Of a DNA stretch of 64,000 bases, positions 1-11,640 are shown piece by piece (the stretch's first letter is position 1; every line of letters starts with the position of its first letter). The notes below the pieces were generated by a model. That model ran no database searches and was not told where the DNA came from. It saw only the letters and a list, made by a program, of their open reading frames with translations. This DNA comes from Pyronema omphalodes (lineage: Eukaryota; Ascomycota; Pezizomycetes; Pezizales; Pyronemataceae), in assembly GCA_024516155.1 (NCBI GenBank), contig JAJJXM010000061.1, forward strand, positions 1 through 64,000. The letters run 5' to 3'. A program made the translations under genes and the position numbers.

Positions 1-47
1 AGATCCAGCCTCCTTCCATCGATAGTACTATGATTACTATGATTACT

Positions 48-577
48 ATCAACACCGGCAAAACTACAAAAGCATTAAAAACTATACTACAAAGCTAAAA
101 AACAACCACAAAAGCATCGAAATTACAGAGTTACAACAAGTCAAGCGAAACAACCCATAAAACCCGGTAACTCCTATACCTGAGCCCTATGTACAGCATA
201 AGACATATTCCCCCGTGAAGATCCCCACGGGCAGTCCGGGTAAGTGTAGCAGATCGCAACGGGGGTAATCATAGCGATCACCATCGATCCATATAGACAG
301 TACCCCCAACACCGTCGAAATCACAAGCAGTATCAACAATCCCAACCACCATCAAACCAAAAAACCAAACAAGTAAGCACCATAAACTAAACTATACCTC
401 CCAGCAGGGATCCACGGGACGGACGGGACGGGGGAGTCGGGTAAGCGAAGTAGATCTAAACGGAAGCATAGTAAATCCGGAGCATATGGTATACATATAG
501 CTACATATGTAAGTCATACATGACTAGCTACCTAACTACCCACCTAGCTACCTAGCTATTACATAGCTCATAAGGCG
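48..577 (+). repeat. Dispersed repeat family R1, copy 1
   Basis: This stretch aligns with the reverse complement of 27914-28215. Both copies begin ATCAACACC, share CATTAAAA, AAAGCTAAAAAA, GACATATTCCCC and GTGAAGATCCC, then a GTAAGTCATACAT block, and end at CATAAGGCG. By eye the match is patchy, roughly three bases in four. Copy 1 is longer because the 'GGGATC..ACGGG..GTAAG' block occurs twice (about 215-255 and 400-450). No coding potential and no clear target-site duplication are seen, so the class of element is unknown. Confidence 0.6.
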
Positions 578-718
578 GAAGGTGAATTAATCATACATAC
601 ATACATATGTATGCAAGACATTACGCAAATTAGTCATAGCAGAGTGTTGAGGTCAAAGCGTTACTATGTATACATAGTAGTGCATATATATATATATATA
701 GTTGATCATTACCAACAA

Positions 719-921
719 TGGAGGACTTCCCATCGCTCTATAGCAATGGAAGCGAGAGTCCATTTCACCACAAAAAAATATTTTCTATAGAACGCGAATA
801 GAGCACTAGGATAGACAGGGGGGTCCCTACCCCCCTATCTATTCAGATTTTCTATTGCTATCGAATAGATGAAGTTGAGGTTGTTCTATCCACCCCCAAT
901 AGAGCGATGGGAAGTCCTCCA
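719..921. mobile_element. MITE-like element with 23-bp perfect terminal inverted repeats
   Basis: Positions 719-741 and 899-921 are perfect 23-base inverted repeats, beginning TGGAGGACTTCCC and ending GGGAAGTCCTCCA. The inside also folds: there are CTATAGCAATG/CTATTGCTA arms and a GGGGGGTCCCTACCCCCC core near 820-835. A 10-bp direct repeat TACCAACAAT lies at 710-719 and 925-934, touching the left end and three bases beyond the right end. A 9-11 bp duplication would suit a Mutator-type element, but the imperfect abutment leaves the superfamily open. It is 203 bp and non-coding. Confidence 0.7.
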
Positions 922-1360
922 ATATACCAACAATATAGCTGATCATTATATGACATATAAGTACATAATACAACACATGACATATTTCCCTCTCTCTATA
1001 TATATATTGTATATAACCTTTCCGGGATCTTCCTTGGTTGTAAAGCGCTATTACTATATAATGTATAATTTTCTACCATACTGTGGATTCTGTATCGTGA
1101 AGACATAGTAATTCCGGAATTAAGCCGGATGGGATGACGAAATTGAGATTAAGCGGGAGATTGAGATTGAGATGAAGCGGGAGATTGAGATTGAGATTGA
1201 GATTGTGATAGGGAGTATTAGTATTAGTATTAGCGAGTTAGTAGATGGAGATAGTATGGGGGATGACTAATCAACCAATCACCCCATCACCCCATCAACC
1301 ATAAAGATCCAATCACTCAAATCACAACTAACCAGCGACATCTATATCCAACCACTATTT

Positions 1361-1384
1361 CCCCCCCCCCCCCCCCCCCCCCCC
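1361..1384. repeat. Homopolymer run of 24 C
   Basis: An uninterrupted run of 24 cytosines followed by TCCCC. Its exact length may be uncertain because such runs are hard to assemble. Confidence 0.9.
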
Positions 1385-2698
1385 TCCCCATCACCATCAT
1401 AACCTCCACCATCTCTCCTTACATAAATCAAAAACCCCCCCAGTCAACAGTCAACAGTCAACACCTCCAGCCTTCATTTACACTAAACCAACCCTCCATA
1501 GCTCCATCTAAGTAGCTCCATCTACATAGCCCCTTCCATCTATATAGCATATATACATCCACGGAGATGAAAAGTGTATATCACTATCACTATCCATATA
1601 TATATCGACTGTGTATCGACTATATATTTCACTAGGGCCATCACCATCACCATCTCCCCATCTCCCCATCACCATCTCGCCATCGGATTATCGGACTATC
1701 GGACTATCGGATTATAACAGCATCGTACCATGGGATTATAGCAGCATCGGACTATCGGATTATAGCAGCATCGTACCATCGGACTATGAATATCTTCCTC
1801 CCTCCCTCCCTCCCTCCCTTCCAACTCGCCATGCCAAGACATACCAAGACATGCCAAGACAACTTTTTTCACCGCCGTAGCTCGTTGTTTTGTAAAGCAA
1901 AGCAGATTACAGAGGTGGGTGATTTCTTTTCTATGTGGAGGATTTACCATTATACCTATTTCCTGATACCGGGATAAGCTTGCAGTTATGTTATGGTAAG
2001 TTTATTCCGTAGCAAGGGAGTTAAGGAGTTAGGGAGTTAAGGAGATAGGTTTTAGCCCTTAGTTTTGTTTCCGATGTAAATTCTTCCATGACACTATATT
2101 CCGCCCTTGTACATATCTGCTTTCGATGTTCGTTGATATAGAGATGGAAAATGATACTATATCTGTAATTTCTCTCGGTATGAATGGTATGAATGTGTCC
2201 AGTGTATGATGTGATGATACACACGCAGAAAGATAGAAAAGAAATAGCTGCGAGGAGGAGTGAAGGATAATTAATGATGACACTCTCTCCATGGATGTCG
2301 CTTTTCTAATTTTCAACAAATCAAAAAAAAAAAAAGGAGATGGAGAAGGAGAAGAGATTCATAGTCATAACGATCACGTTAAGCATTAATTACATAAAAA
2401 AAAACTATACATAAAAAAAAAAAAACTATACAATAAAAAAAAAAAAAAAACACAGAATCCTTTAAAACTCCAACCATCTCGACTCCACAGTTCCACGAAT
2501 CTATCAATTATTATCTGCTATTACCACCTATTATTTCCCACCTTTTTTTCCGCCTGTACCATTACCTCATTGCCTATTACCCGTTACGAATGTACTGTGA
2601 TTGCTTTTCCAGTTGATCTTTATCATTTCCTCGGTTGCTCACTGCCTAATTTCCTCACTTCCTCACGTCACACTCCCAACCATCCAACTCTCAGCTTA

Positions 2699-4071
2699 CT
2701 ACGTAAACATCTCCGCGAAAATATACGGAAAGATGACGACACAAGCCTTCCAGAACACCAGCACGGCATTAACTATCGCCAATGGCCAACCCAACACGGG
2801 AGTAACACCAGCAATCATAATGCCAATACTATACAACGCCACCGAAAAGAAATGATAAAACAGCGTCATAGGTTTTTTGGTGATACCACTCAACAAACCC
2901 ACAGGACCATCAATACACTCTCCTCCGCGTTGAAAGTACTGAAAACATCCGCGTTGTAATACACGAAGTTTATCATCATTTGCCGCGAAAAGTGAATAGA
3001 GAGCTTGTGCTAGGATATTCACAACTGAGGAAAGGTTCTTTCGGTCCCAGTGGAATAGTCGCATTTGTTCCAAGACAAGGTTGGTATCGCTAAAGTCGGG
3101 GACATTGGCGGGGGAGAGAAGTTGGGAAATAAGAACAACGTCGTTGAAGGCTACTGTCATACCGCCACCGGTGAGCGGGTGTCGCATGTTCATGGCATCA
3201 CCGAGGAGGATGAAGCCGGGTTGGTTATTTGTAGTAGCGGGGAGGAAGGAGTTTGGCATTGAGGGGAGACGATCTCCTTCGACGGCTTTTTTGAAGGCGG
3301 GACGGATGTTCTCTGGTAGATCTGGGAGGACTACGTCGAGAAGGTATTCGCGGAGTTGACCCTGGGGTGGGAGACGGGGCATGTCGATGAGTGCACGGGT
3401 GTCGTGGGTGCCGATTTGGTAGAGTAAAACAGGTGGGTTGTTGCCCATGATGACATGGCCGTGATTTGGTGCGGGGAGGACAATATCTTTGAGTTCTAAT
3501 CCGACAAAGGTGGACCGAACCTCTGCTTTACGGGAGACGACATGTTTCCGGAAGTTGGAGGCATAGCCGTCGGCGGAGACGGTGAGGTGGGCAAAGTATT
3601 CGTTCGGCTGAGCTCCCTTGGCGGCGGTTTTCGGAGAGGCGAGGACTCCTATGACTTGGTCGGACTTGGAGCGGATGAGGTCTTTGGCGGTAGCTTCGAT
3701 GATTGTAACTCTATAGACGTTAGCAAGCTGGTAGATACGGAATGAACAGACCACATAAACTCACCCTTTCGTCTTCCGGGCCGCTTCACGAAGCTTCATG
3801 ATAAACTTTCCATGGTGGAAACTTCTACCCTCATAACGCGAGCCATTGTCCTGCTGTAGATACGGGATATTGACGCGTTGACCATGGTAGATACACTCAT
3901 AACCGTAGACCGGGATTGCATCGATTCCTTCCAGACAGTCTGTAGTAAACCTCCGTCAGCAAAGTTCGTTCAACCTAAGCATATCCCAGCCAGTCCGAAG
4001 TCAACAACTGCGATGACCCGTTCATCCCATCTCAAAGTGCGGAACCGGAACCGGAACTTCTTCTTCTTCTT

Positions 4072-4102
<31 letters not shown>

Positions 4103-4348
4103 TCCTCCCCTCTTCGCTATCTCCCTCGGAGTAAAAATAAACTCACCCTTCATCCCCAACTTCTCCAACGCCTGCACACCACCAGGCTGCAATAGCTCTC
4201 CAACGATTCTATTCGGTTCTGATAAATCGCGTTCAATCAAAAGTACACTCCTCCCCTGGTTCCCGAACGCGACCGAAAGTGCGCATCCTAGGATTCCTGC
4301 TCCGACTATAGCCACATCGTAAACCTTTCCCTCCTGATGATCCGCCAT
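2699..4348 (-). CDS. ERG1: Squalene epoxidase (squalene monooxygenase)
   Basis: FAD-dependent ER enzyme converting squalene to 2,3-oxidosqualene in ergosterol synthesis; target of allylamines such as terbinafine (family knowledge). Exons, minus strand: 4348-4147, 3939-3765, 3710-2699, with GTGAGT..AG introns of 207 and 54 bp; the joined frame gives 462 aa, close to the family length. Visible: N-terminal FAD dinucleotide motif VAIVGAGILGCA, the GELLQPGG block, GIDAIPVYGYE across the first junction, the second FAD motif GDAMNMRHPLTGGGM, AQALYSLFAA and a hydrophobic C-terminal tail. The substrate-pocket stretch around AQALYSLF is intact, so no obvious allylamine-resistance substitution is seen there. 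Oddity: intron 1 carries a (CTG)10(GAA)5 tract that reads as poly-Ala/Glu if the intron is missed. Start ATG 4348 is chosen because the FAD fold begins directly after it. Confidence 0.95.
4058..4101. repeat. (TTC)5(CAG)10 trinucleotide tract inside ERG1 intron 1
   Basis: On the + strand five TTC units run straight into ten CAG units; in the transcript this is (CTG)10(GAA)5. It lies wholly within the first intron of the squalene epoxidase gene. Confidence 0.9.
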
Positions 4349-5578
4349 AGTGTTTTGTGCTGGCGAATTCTAGTGTGGTGGAGCGATAGTTTGAGTTACG
4401 TTTGTGTCGAGTCGAGTTAAGTTGAGTTGAGTAAACGACAGTGTTGCTGTGTTTCGTAGCCAAAGAAATTCGAGTGAGTGTGATAGCGGTAGCAGTAACG
4501 CTGGTAGTAGTCGCCGTAGGTGGTGGTGTTGCTGATCCGCAGAATTGACTTTTTGAACGTGAAGCTCGGGAGCACTCTGTATCAAAAGATGATGGTGTTC
4601 TTTTGAGAGTTGAACGGTGAACCTCGAACCATGTATGCGCTAAGCTAACTTAGTGAGCCGTTCACCGTCCAGGGGGTTTACAACAGACATGTGAATGAGC
4701 GTTCGATTCAACAAAGTTCGAATTGCGAACTCGAAATAGGTGCACCATACACTGTACCGGAAGCCGCCTGCGCCTATTCTAAGGAAGCAGGAGGAAGTCC
4801 AAAGAAGCAGAAAGAATTAGGAAGGAAGAAAGGAGGGAGGAAGGATATTCCGGTTCCGATTCGGAGGATGGAGTATTAACAGCTCATCATCGTAAGATGT
4901 TATATGGGATCATGTTTTTTTGATAATTCTATGACCGTATAATCTCGCGCGCTGAGCTCATATACGGGACAGATACAGAGTGCAAAACCAAAGAAGTCGT
5001 CCAAGTATTTTTGTAGATTATGACGCGGTATATGCTTACGGCCATGATATAATACATATGATGTTGAGTCTTGACAGGTACGCAGCACGCTGATATCGTT
5101 CCTGAAGATCTTTTCCGAATTTGAGGTGTGTTGCGCTTCCGTGATTCTGATCTTACCGAGGGAAATCACATATCTCCCAGCCACGCGATCGGGAGAACAT
5201 CTGATGTCAACTCAACCACAAGCCCATCATATCTATATCTCTCAATACCCAATACCCAAAGCATCAGGTTGCGTGTCGTGAGTCAGGTATGCTTAGTTTG
5301 GGGATTATGCTGGAGGGTTTGGAGATTGTTGACGGGATGGTTACCATACAAGCAACAAGCTTTTGGAAGGAGTCTTGGATCTGTGAAGCCATGAAGCTCT
5401 AAAGCCTCGAATGAAGGCTAATCCACTGGTTAGTATTCTCGGAAGCAATTTGCAACAGCAGCAGCAGCAACACGCAACATCCAACAGCAAGAATCAAGAA
5501 TCAAGTATCAAGTATCAAGTATCAATCCCGTAGAGGAGAGATGGAAAAGAAAAAAAGAAAGAAGGAAATAAACAGAAG

Positions 5579-5622
5579 CCCCCCCCCCCCCCCAAAAAAA
5601 AAAAAAAAAAAAAAAAAAAAAA
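5579..5622. repeat. C15-A29 homopolymer junction
   Basis: Fifteen C are followed directly by twenty-nine A. The neighbouring strand asymmetry creates spurious poly-Phe/Gly open frames. Lengths may be affected by assembly. Confidence 0.85.
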
Positions 5623-8600
5623 CAGATAAATAAATATAATAAATCTCGATTCGATTCTATATCCTTCATTATCTTTACATAATCCCCATTCCAATCACCC
5701 AGTAACAACTCCCATCATATCACATCACAACAATAACCCACCGTATTCCACTCCCAAAAGCTTTCTATACCTATCGATTTGATATCATACCCCCGACTTA
5801 GGTACCAACATCATCTCATTATCATTCTCTTTGCTATTGTATTTCTTTATACTATTCATTTTTTACTTATATTATTCCTTTCATTTTTTATTATTCCCAT
5901 CCATTCCCATCCATTCCCATCAATATCTCCAAAACAACAGCAACCCCATTCCCATACAAAGCCATCGTCATCAGAACAGCATCAACAAGATCCAATCATG
6001 ACTCATTGCTTAATATCCGAGTATCACATATCACGGATAGATCGACCATCGGTCATTGGCCCATGGGTTATGAGCCATGAGCCGTGGATTATAAGCCATA
6101 AGCCATGAGCCATAAGTCGTCGGTCGTCGGTCGTGGGCATACCAGGAACAGACCTACAAAACAACCATGCAACCGTGCAACCGCGCAATTCACCGGACCA
6201 ACGCCATGATACCGCTGATCAATTCTTTCATAGGGGTGGGTGGGGGGGCCCTACGGTACATTTTTTTGCTGTGTGTAGTGTGTGTGCCGCGAGAACGTAG
6301 TGTACATTGGAGGACATAGTGACCTCCCCACCATAGCGTTGCATCATGGTTTGCTCGCCACGACGACGTGGGATTCAATCAACAGACCAGCGGCATCGTG
6401 GGAATCATGCATTGGAAAGATGATACGCATATCTGCGGTCTCGCTTATATTTGGACACCTCAAAGACATGAACTGATGGGCAAGCAATGTTCAACACACC
6501 TCAACACCATGAAAATCTATGTCACGAAGTTTCGTGAACTACAAACAAAAGATCCCGAATACACAAGATTGTCAAAAATAAAAGATAAAAACTATCTTCT
6601 CCCTCTTTTCGTATACCAATAACAGAAATAAAAAGTTTAACCAATTGACAAAATCAATTAAATCAATAAATCATGGAAGAAATAAGATGCATAAAGGAAA
6701 AGAATTCATGCTGTCAATAAAAATCTGGCAGAAATAGCACTGTCAAGGCTATAAAAATTCCACATCCACCTTAGCTAGTATGCCCTAGTGTCCTTCCCGC
6801 GCTGTTCCTATGACGTTGAGCTCCTGGCTCAAGCTCCCAACTACTCTCTCAATGCGCTTGCCGCGTTCCTTCCCTGCGCCCTCCCACGCACATAAAATCA
6901 GCTCTGCGGGCAAACCTCCAGTTCTCCCCCTTTGCACATCTATGAGACAGCGTTTTTTCTGGTTTGACCTCTGACCCACCATCTACAGCATTCCATTTTC
7001 ACATCTCCTGACAGCGAACCAGCGTCTCCCTGCTCTATTGCTGCCAGGCAGCTGTGTCCCTGCACTGATCCTCGATGCAGCATTAGCAGCTCGCCATTCG
7101 CGAATCCCATGCTTCCCCGTTGCGATCCCACAATTTTTGTAAGTATCTATTTCCCCGTAGTGTGATTGTAAGAAGATAACTCTGCTACAGGAAGGGATGA
7201 ATGTTGATGATGATGCAATCCATTCGCTGTTCAGGAATAAGGTATCGTACATATGAATGTAGCTATTTCACATAAATAATTGACACTCACAAGAAGCCTC
7301 AACAGAGGTTGTTTTCTTACATTGGCTTGTTTTCAGCGGAGGTTCGCTAGTGGGTTGCAGAATCGGGTGTGGGCTGATTAGTGGGAGTCCATCATATTAG
7401 TGTAAACAATAGAATTCACAAATTTTGAACTATTTTGAAAGTATAATATCTTGGCATATGTGATTCAACCTGTGAATACCACTAGCTTCATTGCAATTAA
7501 GCGCTTAATTACATATCATCACATTGAGATAATCTCTGTTGTTTGGAGCCCACATCGTCGCACGACAGCGTTGTGGGACATGAAAGCCTATATCATCACA
7601 TCCGCATTCCCAGTTTATCACAGCGCTGCTTCGAAATCGTGGGTGACATCCATCGTGTGATTGTGATCACGAAAAAATGAACCGTAGTGGGGGGGGGGGC
7701 GTGGAGAGGGGCGTGGGGAGGGGGTGATAACCCGTGATATGGGATGCTTTTGATATAGATATAGATAGATAGATAGGAATAATAGATGGGGGTTTGTGGA
7801 TGTTTTGCGTTGCGGTGCGGTGCGGTGCGCTGTGATATTTGTGGTGCGCTGTGATATGGTGTGGTATTTGCGATATGGTGTTGGCGATATGGTGTGGTAT
7901 GGTGTTGCGGTTTGGTCGCTTCTGTGGCATGTGGGATTACGATATCGGTAACGGTAACGGCTCCTGGTGATAGGATCTATGTATGGTGAGATACATAGGC
8001 TGAAGATGTAAAGTTGTGAAGTTTTAAGGCTGTAAGGCTGTAAGGCTGTAAGGCTGGGTTATTGCTTTTTTCTTCTTCGTTTTTTTTCTTATTTTTCGTT
8101 TTTGTTTTTGTTTTTGTTTTCGTTTTTGTTTTTTATCGTCGCGTGATGCAGCTAGTTGTGGCTAAAATGTCTGGGGTTTCCCAAGCCTTGAGAGGTACAA
8201 TGGTCCTTGAGTGATGAAGAGGTTATGACTCGGTACATATATATAGATATATATACGGAACTAAACTTTTGTACATATGTAGCTGTTACTTGTGTTTTTG
8301 CATTGCATTGCTTTATAAGGCTGATTATATATATAATATAGCCGATTTCTGATTTCCGATTTCTAGTAGCTTGTATCTTATATCTTGTATCATAGCATCC
8401 ATCTAAGTGCTATCTGCCATCCGTTATCCCCATCCCATCCATCATCTATCCTGCACAAATACTCCCATCTCATCTATCCCATCATCCATAATCCATCGTA
8501 CATCGTACATAACCCCATCCCATCCCATCAAATAATCAATATCTAATTCCGTCCCCATACATAGCACCATATATAAACACCCCCACTATACCGGGCAGCT

Positions 8601-8899
8601 TCGTGTAACACAGTCCAACTCCCGAGTGAGTCAACTTCCTTCTTTTTGTTTCTTTTTGTTTTCTCCCTACTCATGCCCTGGCTCCCGCCTTGAGAGATGG
8701 ATACTGTAGATGGAAAGATGGAAAGATGGAAAGATGGAGAGGTTATGGCTAGGTATATATCATCATATCATCATTTGTGCTTCCGCTTTGATATTGCTTT
8801 TCGTTACATACAATACTGATATGAAGTTAGTATATGGTATCTAATACATGTATCCAATGTATCCAATGCATCCAACACATCCAGCATTTTTGTACCCCC

Positions 8900-8970
8900 A
8901 TAATCTACATAATCTACATAATCTACATAATCTACATAATCTACATAATCTACATGATCTACATACTATG
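8900..8970 (+). repeat. Tandem 9-bp repeat (ATAATCTAC)n
   Basis: About eight units of a 9-bp motif, the last ones slightly changed (ATGATCTAC). As a multiple of three it keeps a spurious Tyr/Ile-rich frame open. Confidence 0.9.
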
Positions 8971-9555
8971 TTTCTACCTTCACCTTCACCTTCTGTCTTC
9001 TGTCTTCTGTCTTTTTGATCTTCTTCTATTGGGATGTTTTATAGAAACTGAGTGAACTGAGTGAACCGTGTGAGTCAACTTCTACGTCCTTCGTTTCTTT
9101 TGTTTATTCTCCCTACCCTGCGCTGTATCTGTATCCCTACCCTACGCTGTCTCCCTACCGTATTTCCCCTACCGTATTCCCCTACTTTATTTCCCCTACC
9201 CTGCCTCCCTACCCTGTCTCCCTACCGTATACCCCATCATATCTCTACTTTCTTTTCCCGGGATGACTTGTCTTGTCTTGTCTTGTCATTTCAATCTCCA
9301 AGAGTAACTTTTATCTTCAACTGTCATTTTTATTTTCAAGTGTCACTTTTATCTTCAAGAGTAACTTTTATCTTCCCGGGATTGCTTCTTTTCTTTTCTT
9401 TTCGGAGTCAGGATGTATGGCGAGGCAAGGCAAGGCAAGGTATATGTATACCCTGGCTTCTGTATCGAGTGTATATTCGAGTTTACATAAATGGCCGCCG
9501 TATATAGTTGATTGATTATTGATTATTACGGTTGATTACGGTCGATTGGATACTG

Positions 9556-9755
9556 TGCTGCTATGGATATACTGTGCTGTGCTACTGTGCTGTGCTACTG
9601 TGCTGTGCTACTGTGCTGTGCTACTGTGCTGTGCTACTGTGCTGTGCTACTGTGCTGTGCTACTGTGCTACTGTGCTACTGTGCTACTGTGCTACTGTGC
9701 TACTGTGCTGTGCTACTGTGCTACTGTGCTGTGGTATCTACTGTGCTACTGTGCT
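9556..9755 (+). repeat. CTGTGCTGTGCTA / CTGTGCTA minisatellite
   Basis: A 13-base unit (CTGTGCTGTGCTA) is repeated in the first half and gives way to an 8-base unit (CTGTGCTA) in the second half; the two differ by one CTGTG. Total array about 200 bp. It generates Cys/Tyr/Leu/Val-rich frames in all three phases. Confidence 0.9.
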
Positions 9756-10954
9756 ACTACTATATCAATGAAGCAAGCCAGCCAGCCAGCCAGCCATCCA
9801 ATGAAATTTTTCCGCGACGCCAATAAACTTCCTTACCAGATACCACCAATAAACTTCCTTTCGACGACTGAAACCAATGATATTTTTCGGGGATAACGAA
9901 TAATATTTTTTTTAAGATGCAGATGCAGATGCAGATGCTGATGCAGGTAACCAGTAGCTATGTATCTTATATTTTATACCATGAATAGCATGGGTGATGC
10001 GTTTTATGAGTACACCATACCGTATGCGGATGTTTTGATTTCCCTGGTTTTGGTTTTGGTTTTGGTCGGTGGTCGGTTTGGGTTCGCTGGTTCGATGGTT
10101 GCTGCATGTGTTGTCCAGAATCGATGCTGCATGCTGGCGGGGTGGGTGGGTGGGTGATGACTGGCTGGGTGCATGCTGGCTGGCTGGGTGGGTGGGTGGG
10201 TGATGCCTGGGTGGATGCTGGCTGGGTGATGATCAGACAGACAGACAGGCGATGCGATATTTTTGTGTTTTGTGTTTATTTTATCCCCCCATCCACAGAA
10301 CTTGTACACGAGGCTGCCATATCTCGGCATCAGCATCAGCAGCAGTATCAACTTCAGCATCACGATATTCCTATTCCTATGTATTCCTACCATCCCGGGA
10401 TCTTTTATGCTGGCTTTGAAATGTGTTTATACATAGTCGAACTACTCTTTTAGCCCCGGCCCGGCAGTGGTAGTGGTAGTGGTACATAGTGGTAGTGGTA
10501 TCACATCGAATATTCCACTGCATATGACAGACAGACAGACAGATATGACAGACAGGGCTCCCCGGATTATGATTTGTTTCAACTTTGACGTGGGAAAGTC
10601 GCGCATATATAGCTGGGTTTTTGGGGTTGGGGTTGGGGTTGGGGTTGTTGTTTTTTTGTTTTTTTGTTTTTTTGTTTTGAGATGGCGAGGTGGAGGTGGC
10701 GAGGTGCGGAGGTGGGGAGGTGGCGAATTGTTTGTGGTTTGTGGTTTGTTTTTTGTTTTTTGTTTTTTGTTTTTTGTTTCTTCGTCGGCGCTGGTGTTGA
10801 TGGTTGTTGATGGTGGTGTTGATGGTTGATGGTTGCTGTCGCCGTTGTTGTTGTCGCTGTCACCGTTGTTGCTGTCGCTGTCAAATCGAAGCGAGCGAGA
10901 GGAATTATCACCGACCGATCGACTACTTTTGTTTCGTTGCTTTGTTTCGTTTCG

Positions 10955-11010
10955 TGGCGTTCCCCCCCCCCCCCCCCCCCACCCCCCCCCACCCCCCCCC
11001 ACCCCCCTCC
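10955..11010 (+). repeat. Interrupted poly-C tract
   Basis: Runs of ten or more C are separated by single A bases, followed by CCTCC-rich DNA. On the opposite strand it reads as poly-Gly. No function is visible. Confidence 0.85.
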
Positions 11011-11289
11011 ACCTCCTTCCCCCCTCCACACCAATTATTTTCATCTCCATTTCCATTCCCACCTCCCACCTCTCAGCCTACATACCTCAAGTCCTCAGCC
11101 TCAGCCTACCTCAAGTCCTCAGCCTACCTCAGCCTCAGCCTCAACCTCAGCGGATACTCATACACCCACCCACCCATAATTCATTTCTCCCCGTTTCTTC
11201 GCTTTCTCCGCAAAAAAAAAAAAAAAAAAAAAAAAAAACGGTTTCAACCGGGTGTGTGTCTGATTAATCTGCTTAATCAGGAGTCATCG

Positions 11290-11640
11290 GCATCGCGATA
11301 AAATAAGTGGATTTCGCAACGCGCTATCGCGAGGCGGCTAACGCTTTGAACTCTAGAATGACTGAGTAGCGTAATCTGAAGTTCCCCTCTCCGCTAACGC
11401 GAGGACAAATCCCCGCGCCACTAAACGGCGCGGGCTCCATTTAGTGACCCCAAAAAAGTATAGCATAGACCGTGGTGACGCGCTATGGTCCGCTGCTTCT
11501 GCGCGCTAGCATACCGCTCTTGCTCTCGCCGAATTTTCACCCGCACAAACTTCGCAGAACACCCCTCCCGCACACTGCGAAAATTATGGCTAATGTGCGC
11601 CAAGAGCTTGAAATTATCTTTTAGTGACGCTAGGCGAACT
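11290..11640. other. GC-rich, non-repetitive island of unknown origin
   Basis: Between an A27 run and AT-rich DNA lies a patch rich in CGCG and CGCTA words (for example CGCTATCGCGAGGCGG, CGCTAACGCGAGG, GGCGCGGGCTCC). A short inverted pair CACTAAA..TTTAGTG sits at about 11419-11446, and TTTAGTGAC recurs near 11621. Its base composition and word use differ from its flanks, so it looks inserted. I recognise no transposase, tRNA or rRNA in it; the only open frame, 60 codons on the minus strand, has no recognisable domain. Confidence 0.35.

Larger units (their letters stand above)
1..2698. other. Gene-free repeat-rich region at the left edge
   Basis: No coding region can be supported. It holds a diverged dispersed repeat (48-577), an inverted-repeat element (719-921), short tandem GAGATT/GATGAAGC units (about 1140-1215), a run of 24 C (1361-1384), CGGATTAT/CGGACTAT units (about 1683-1775) and A-rich tracts (2322-2450) just downstream of ERG1. 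The short open frames here are built from these simple repeats. Confidence 0.7.

Noticed and set aside
4022..4100. Poly-Ala/Glu/Val-Pro extension of the N-terminal ERG1 fragment
   Set aside because: It is intron 1: GTGAGT at 4146 and TACAG at 3940 restore the conserved KLGMK-DCLEGIDAIP sequence.
6785..7252. Three overlapping minus-strand frames
   Set aside because: They overlap in different phases, are shorter than 90 codons, and have no domain or splice consensus joining them.
9519..9896. Cys/Tyr-rich small secreted-like protein
   Set aside because: The frame is produced by a CTGTGCTA minisatellite and is open in all three phases.
10442..11301. Pro-, Gly- and Lys-rich overlapping frames on both strands
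   Set aside because: All arise from poly-C, TTTTTG and GGTGGTGTT simple repeats; no splice or codon structure.
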